From assembly GCF_001277295.1 (NCBI RefSeq), contig NZ_CP011456.1, positions 3,972,001 through 4,036,000 of the forward strand: a stretch of DNA of 64,000 nucleotides, written 5' to 3'. Shown piece by piece: positions 61,150 through 64,000 of this stretch; positions within the stretch are counted from its first letter, which is position 1; each line of letters starts with the position of its first letter. The translations under genes were made by a program, and so were the position numbers. The DNA comes from Anabaena sp. WA102. GTDB lineage: Bacteria > Cyanobacteriota > Cyanobacteriia > Cyanobacteriales > Nostocaceae. The notes beneath the pieces are model-generated. The model saw nothing but the letters and a program-made list of their open reading frames with translations, was not told where the DNA came from and did not search any database.

Positions 61150-61344
61150 ATTTCCCCTCCCATACTCCCTATTTCTGAGGAGTTTGATTAATACAACACA
61201 GCGGCTGATCTTTTGCCACCTTGTTGTTTGGAACTTGAACTCTACTTTGAGGGTAGCAAGAAAATCGGAGAAATTGTTCCATCAATTTGTAGAAAAAATG
61301 TAGAAGGAATTAATCCCAGGAGAACAAACTTAGTTATTAAGCAA

Positions 61345-61496
61345 TAAGTAGTGAGACAGAATTAATTACACAATGTCATTGCGTTAGCGTAGCGTGGCGT
61401 TAGCCATATGGAACGAAGTGAAATGAAGCAATCGCAACGGTTGTGATTGCTTCTCTTCGCTCGCAATGACTGTAAATATTTTTGTCCAATTACTTA
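61345..61496. mobile_element. 152-bp MITE-like element, copy 2
   Basis: Same length as the copy at 1212-1363 and differing at few sites (for example GCGTAGCG versus GCGCTCCG, and CAATCGCAACGG versus CAATTGCCAGGG). Ends TAAGTAGTGAGACAG and CTGTCC-side repeat TTTTGTCCAATTACTTA. The surrounding gap 61150-61711 has no gene. Confidence 0.8.
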
Positions 61497-61711
61497 ACAT
61501 TCCTTAATTACAAAAAAAGGGAACAGGGGACAGATAAGAAACAAAAGTTACTGAGTTCAAAGCTCAGTCAAGAAAAAGATGTGAAATATTCGCATATTAC
61601 AAAATGAAGTGCGGAATATGGGAAATTTAACTGTTAAATAAAAATTTATCTTTGTAATGCAATACAATAAAACTGTATAGTGATACTTTATTAAAGTTTA
61701 GTAAGCTGTTG

Positions 61712-64000
61712 TTAACGTCGAAACAAACGCCAGGAAAAGATAATGATACGTTTAATTAGTAGCCGTAAACGATGCAATAGTAAAGTTAACACGGCTAATA
61801 GATTATTCAACAAACGTTTATAAAAGAAACGAGGTATGAGTTGCTGTTGTAAAATTTGCAAATTGTTCCGAACGGTTATTGTAGTGGGGTGATTAGTTTC
61901 TAGCACTCGTTCAGACATAGCTAAAGCTTCAAGGTAGAGAGGTTCTGCTTCACTGTATCTTCCTTGGCTATTGTAAAAAAATGCTAAATTGTTTAAGCTA
62001 GTAGCAACATAAGGATGGTCGCCTGTAAATAGCCGCTTTATCATTTCTAAAGCATCAAGGTAGAGAGGTTCTGCTTCACTGTATCTTCCTTGTTTATCGT
62101 AAAGATTTGCTAAATTGTTTAAACTAGCAGCAACATCAGAATGGTCGCTTTTAAATAGCCGCTTTCTCATTTCTAAAGCTTCAAGGAAGAGAGGTTCTGC
62201 TTCACTGTATCTTCCTTGGTTATGGTAAAGATTTGCTAAATTGTTTAAGCTAGAAGCAACATCAGGATGATCGCCTGTAAATAGCCGCCTTCTCATTTCT
62301 AAAGCTTCAAGGAAGAGAGGTTCTGCTTCACTGTATCTTCCTTGGTTATGGTAAAGATTTGCTAAATTGTTTAAGCTAGAAGCAACATCAGGATGATCGC
62401 CTGTAAATAGCCGCTTTGTCATTTCTAAAGCATCAAGATAGAGAGGTTCAGCTTCACTGTATTTTCCTTGATTACAGTAAAAATTTGCTAAATTGTTTAA
62501 GCTAGAAGCAACATCAGGATGATCGCCTGTAAATAGCCGCTTTGTCATTTCTAAAGCATCAAGATAGAGAGGTTCAGCTTCACTGTATTTTCCTTGATTA
62601 CAGTAAAAATTTGCTAAATTGTTTAAGCTATTAGCAACATCAGGATGATCGCCTGTAAATAGCCGCTTTCTCATTTCTAAAGCATCAAGGTAGAGAGGTT
62701 CTGCTTCACTGTATTTTCCTTGGTTATGGTAAAAAAGTGCTAAATTGTTGAAGCTAGTAGCAACATAAGGATGATCCTCTGTAAATAGCCGCTTTGTCAT
62801 TTCTAAACCATTAAGGTAGAGAGGTTCAGCTTCACTGTATTTTCCTTGGCTATAGTAAAGACTTGCTAAATTGTTTAAGCTAGTAGCAACATAAGGATGA
62901 TCCCCTGTAAATAGCCGCTTTGTCATTTCTAAACCATCAAGGTAGAGAGGTTCAGCTTCACTGTATTTTCCTTGATTACGGTAAAGACCTGCTAAATTGT
63001 TTAAGCTAGTAGCAACATAAGGATGATCATTTGTAAATACAATTTGACAAACTTTTACTAATTGCTGATACCAAAATTCTGCTACTTGATATAATCCTTG
63101 TCCTTGATAAAATCTTCCTAACCCTTCAAATACCCAACAGATTTCATCAGCAACCATAGATACTGGTAAATTATTCTCTGCTACTGTTTCTTGGTTAATT
63201 TCATCTATTAACCGTTTTCCTAAATCTTCCCAATGAACAACAACTAACTGGAAAATTTCAATATCTTGAGAAGTGGGTGATTGAGGAAGTCCTTTAGCAA
63301 AGGCTATCATAGGAGTAATAAAAGTTCTTTCGAGAATTGGCTGCTTTTCTCCAACTTCTGCTAACTGTTCTTGCAAAAACAACCGCACTAAATTATGAAT
63401 TGTATAAGCTTCTGGTGATTCTTGTCCTGTTTGTAAAAAGTTAACTTGATAAAGTCTTTTTTTAGAGGTAGTTAATTCTTCTTCTGTCCAAATTAGTTGT
63501 TTTTCCTCATTCTTTACTTCAAACTCAATCACCCAAACTACCAAATCCCAAAGAATAAACTGAGGAGAAAATAAACTTAAAAATGCTCCCAGATATTGAG
63601 TTTGAGTATCCAGTGTTTCCCAAGTTAAATTAAAAGCGGCTTTAATTCCTAATTGATTTTTATTGATAGTTTCTCTCTTTTGTAAAGCTGTTTCCGCTAA
63701 CTTACGTTTTTGCAATCGTTCTAACATTTGAGCTAGAGAAAGTCCCAAATCTTTTGTTAAATAACTTCCGACTAAAATTATCCCCAAAGGTAAATTTCCC
63801 AAAAACTCACATATTTCTGTAGCGGTTTCTAGTTCATCGTCAAATCGCTGATGATTTTTTCCCAATTGCTTTTGTAAAAGTTTTAATGCTGCTTCTTGTG
63901 ATAGAACCTCTAAAGGTAGTTCTTGAATATAATTAGGGTCTAAATGTTGTTGTCGAGTAGTTATCAAAACCCGAAAGCGTTTTTCTTTGGGAACAACTTC
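61712..64000 (-). CDS. STAND (NB-ARC) ATPase with TPR repeats, 3' part of a larger gene
   Basis: The frame is open to the window edge, so the N-terminus, including any effector domain and the P-loop, is outside. At the edge, RVLITTRQQ is the NB-ARC RNBS-B-type motif, and EICEFLGNLPLGIILVGSYL is the GLPL motif. After a winged-helix-like region comes a TPR array of 42-residue units of the form HPDVASSLNNLANLYHNQGR-YSEAEPL: nine full plus a partial one, kinesin-light-chain type. The C-terminus is hydrophobic and basic (LLNNLLAVLTLLLHRLRLLI). STAND proteins sense ligands, often in signalling or anti-phage defence. Units 4-7 are nearly identical, indicating recent duplication. Confidence 0.9.
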   Translation of the reverse strand, partial: EVVPKEKRFRVLITTRQQHLDPNYIQELPLEVLSQEAALKLLQKQLGKNHQRFDDELETATEICEFLGNLPLGIILVGSYLTKDLGLSLAQMLERLQKRKLAETALQKRETINKNQLGIKAAFNLTWETLDTQTQYLGAFLSLFSPQFILWDLVVWVIEFEVKNEEKQLIWTEEELTTSKKRLYQVNFLQTGQESPEAYTIHNLVRLFLQEQLAEVGEKQPILERTFITPMIAFAKGLPQSPTSQDIEIFQLVVVHWEDLGKRLIDEINQETVAENNLPVSMVADEICWVFEGLGRFYQGQGLYQVAEFWYQQLVKVCQIVFTNDHPYVATSLNNLAGLYRNQGKYSEAEPLYLDGLEMTKRLFTGDHPYVATSLNNLASLYYSQGKYSEAEPLYLNGLEMTKRLFTEDHPYVATSFNNLALFYHNQGKYSEAEPLYLDALEMRKRLFTGDHPDVANSLNNLANFYCNQGKYSEAEPLYLDALEMTKRLFTGDHPDVASSLNNLANFYCNQGKYSEAEPLYLDALEMTKRLFTGDHPDVASSLNNLANLYHNQGRYSEAEPLFLEALEMRRRLFTGDHPDVASSLNNLANLYHNQGRYSEAEPLFLEALEMRKRLFKSDHSDVAASLNNLANLYDKQGRYSEAEPLYLDALEMIKRLFTGDHPYVATSLNNLAFFYNSQGRYSEAEPLYLEALAMSERVLETNHPTTITVRNNLQILQQQLIPRFFYKRLLNNLLAVLTLLLHRLRLLIKRIIIFSWRLFRR

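Noticed and set aside
61905..63060. 126-bp periodic DNA repeats as a non-coding satellite
   Set aside because: The period equals three 42-codon TPR-unit lengths in nucleotides (42 codons each) and the frame is open throughout, so it is a coding TPR array.

Overview
This window comes from a filamentous, probably heterocyst-forming cyanobacterium (Nostocales; Dolichospermum/Aphanizomenon/Anabaena-like is my inference). The evidence is a psbA gene for photosystem II D1, a cyanobacterial glpX-hemA pair, Ycf36, DUF3318, DUF4335/DUF3038 and DUF1574 proteins, many GCGATCGC (HIP1) octamers, and abundant seven-base tandem repeats (STRRs), a known hallmark of heterocystous cyanobacteria. The DNA is AT-rich.

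Layout. 0-19.6 kb is mostly housekeeping: initiator tRNA; a minus-strand rsfS - ycf36 (frameshifted) - asparaginase group; a STAS/sugar-transferase fusion; glpX and hemA; a decayed IS607 element; a TPR protein; an RNase D-like exonuclease; an RRM protein; psbA; and an MBOAT acyltransferase with a DUF1574 partner. 19.6-27.4 kb is an accessory island lying between a truncated copy of the ileS 5' end (20835) and the intact ileS (27405). It holds an ISAs1-type remnant, a REP-associated transposase, two toxin-antitoxin operons that each end in a DUF4926 gene, a VapBC-like pair, an orphan DUF5131 gene and an IS4-type insertion sequence sitting in gene remnants. 27.4-48 kb returns to core metabolism: ileS, ppsA with a LAGLIDADG-type intein at the phosphohistidine site, an atypical pyruvate kinase directly behind it, rpsN, aat, a GT4 glycosyltransferase, a cyanophycinase-like peptidase, a HigBA-type system, the DUF4335/DUF3038 pair, apt and a DppB-type permease. 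48-64 kb is repeat-rich: an AIPR-family (phage abortive-infection) protein and a secreted beta-propeller protein between inverted copies of a miniature element, two GT4 glycosyltransferases, a MalK/UgpC-type ATPase, a phosphoribosyltransferase/hydrolase pair with broken neighbours, and a STAND ATPase with kinesin-light-chain-type TPRs running off the window edge.

The most striking feature is the load of small non-autonomous elements. One family (eight copies from 37 to 60 kb; five of exactly 130 bp and one of 137 bp) has TAAGTAGGTGA ends and an internal heptamer array that varies in copy number. Its terminus carries stop codons in all three frames, and copies provide the stop codon of adjacent genes. 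A second family with GGGACTTCC ends interrupts a Uma2 gene and a PRC-barrel gene and supplies the stop of the pyruvate kinase gene. Short palindromic repeats also appear in frame inside DUF4926, IleS and the ABC ATPase. All family assignments were made by reading the sequence; no database search was run.
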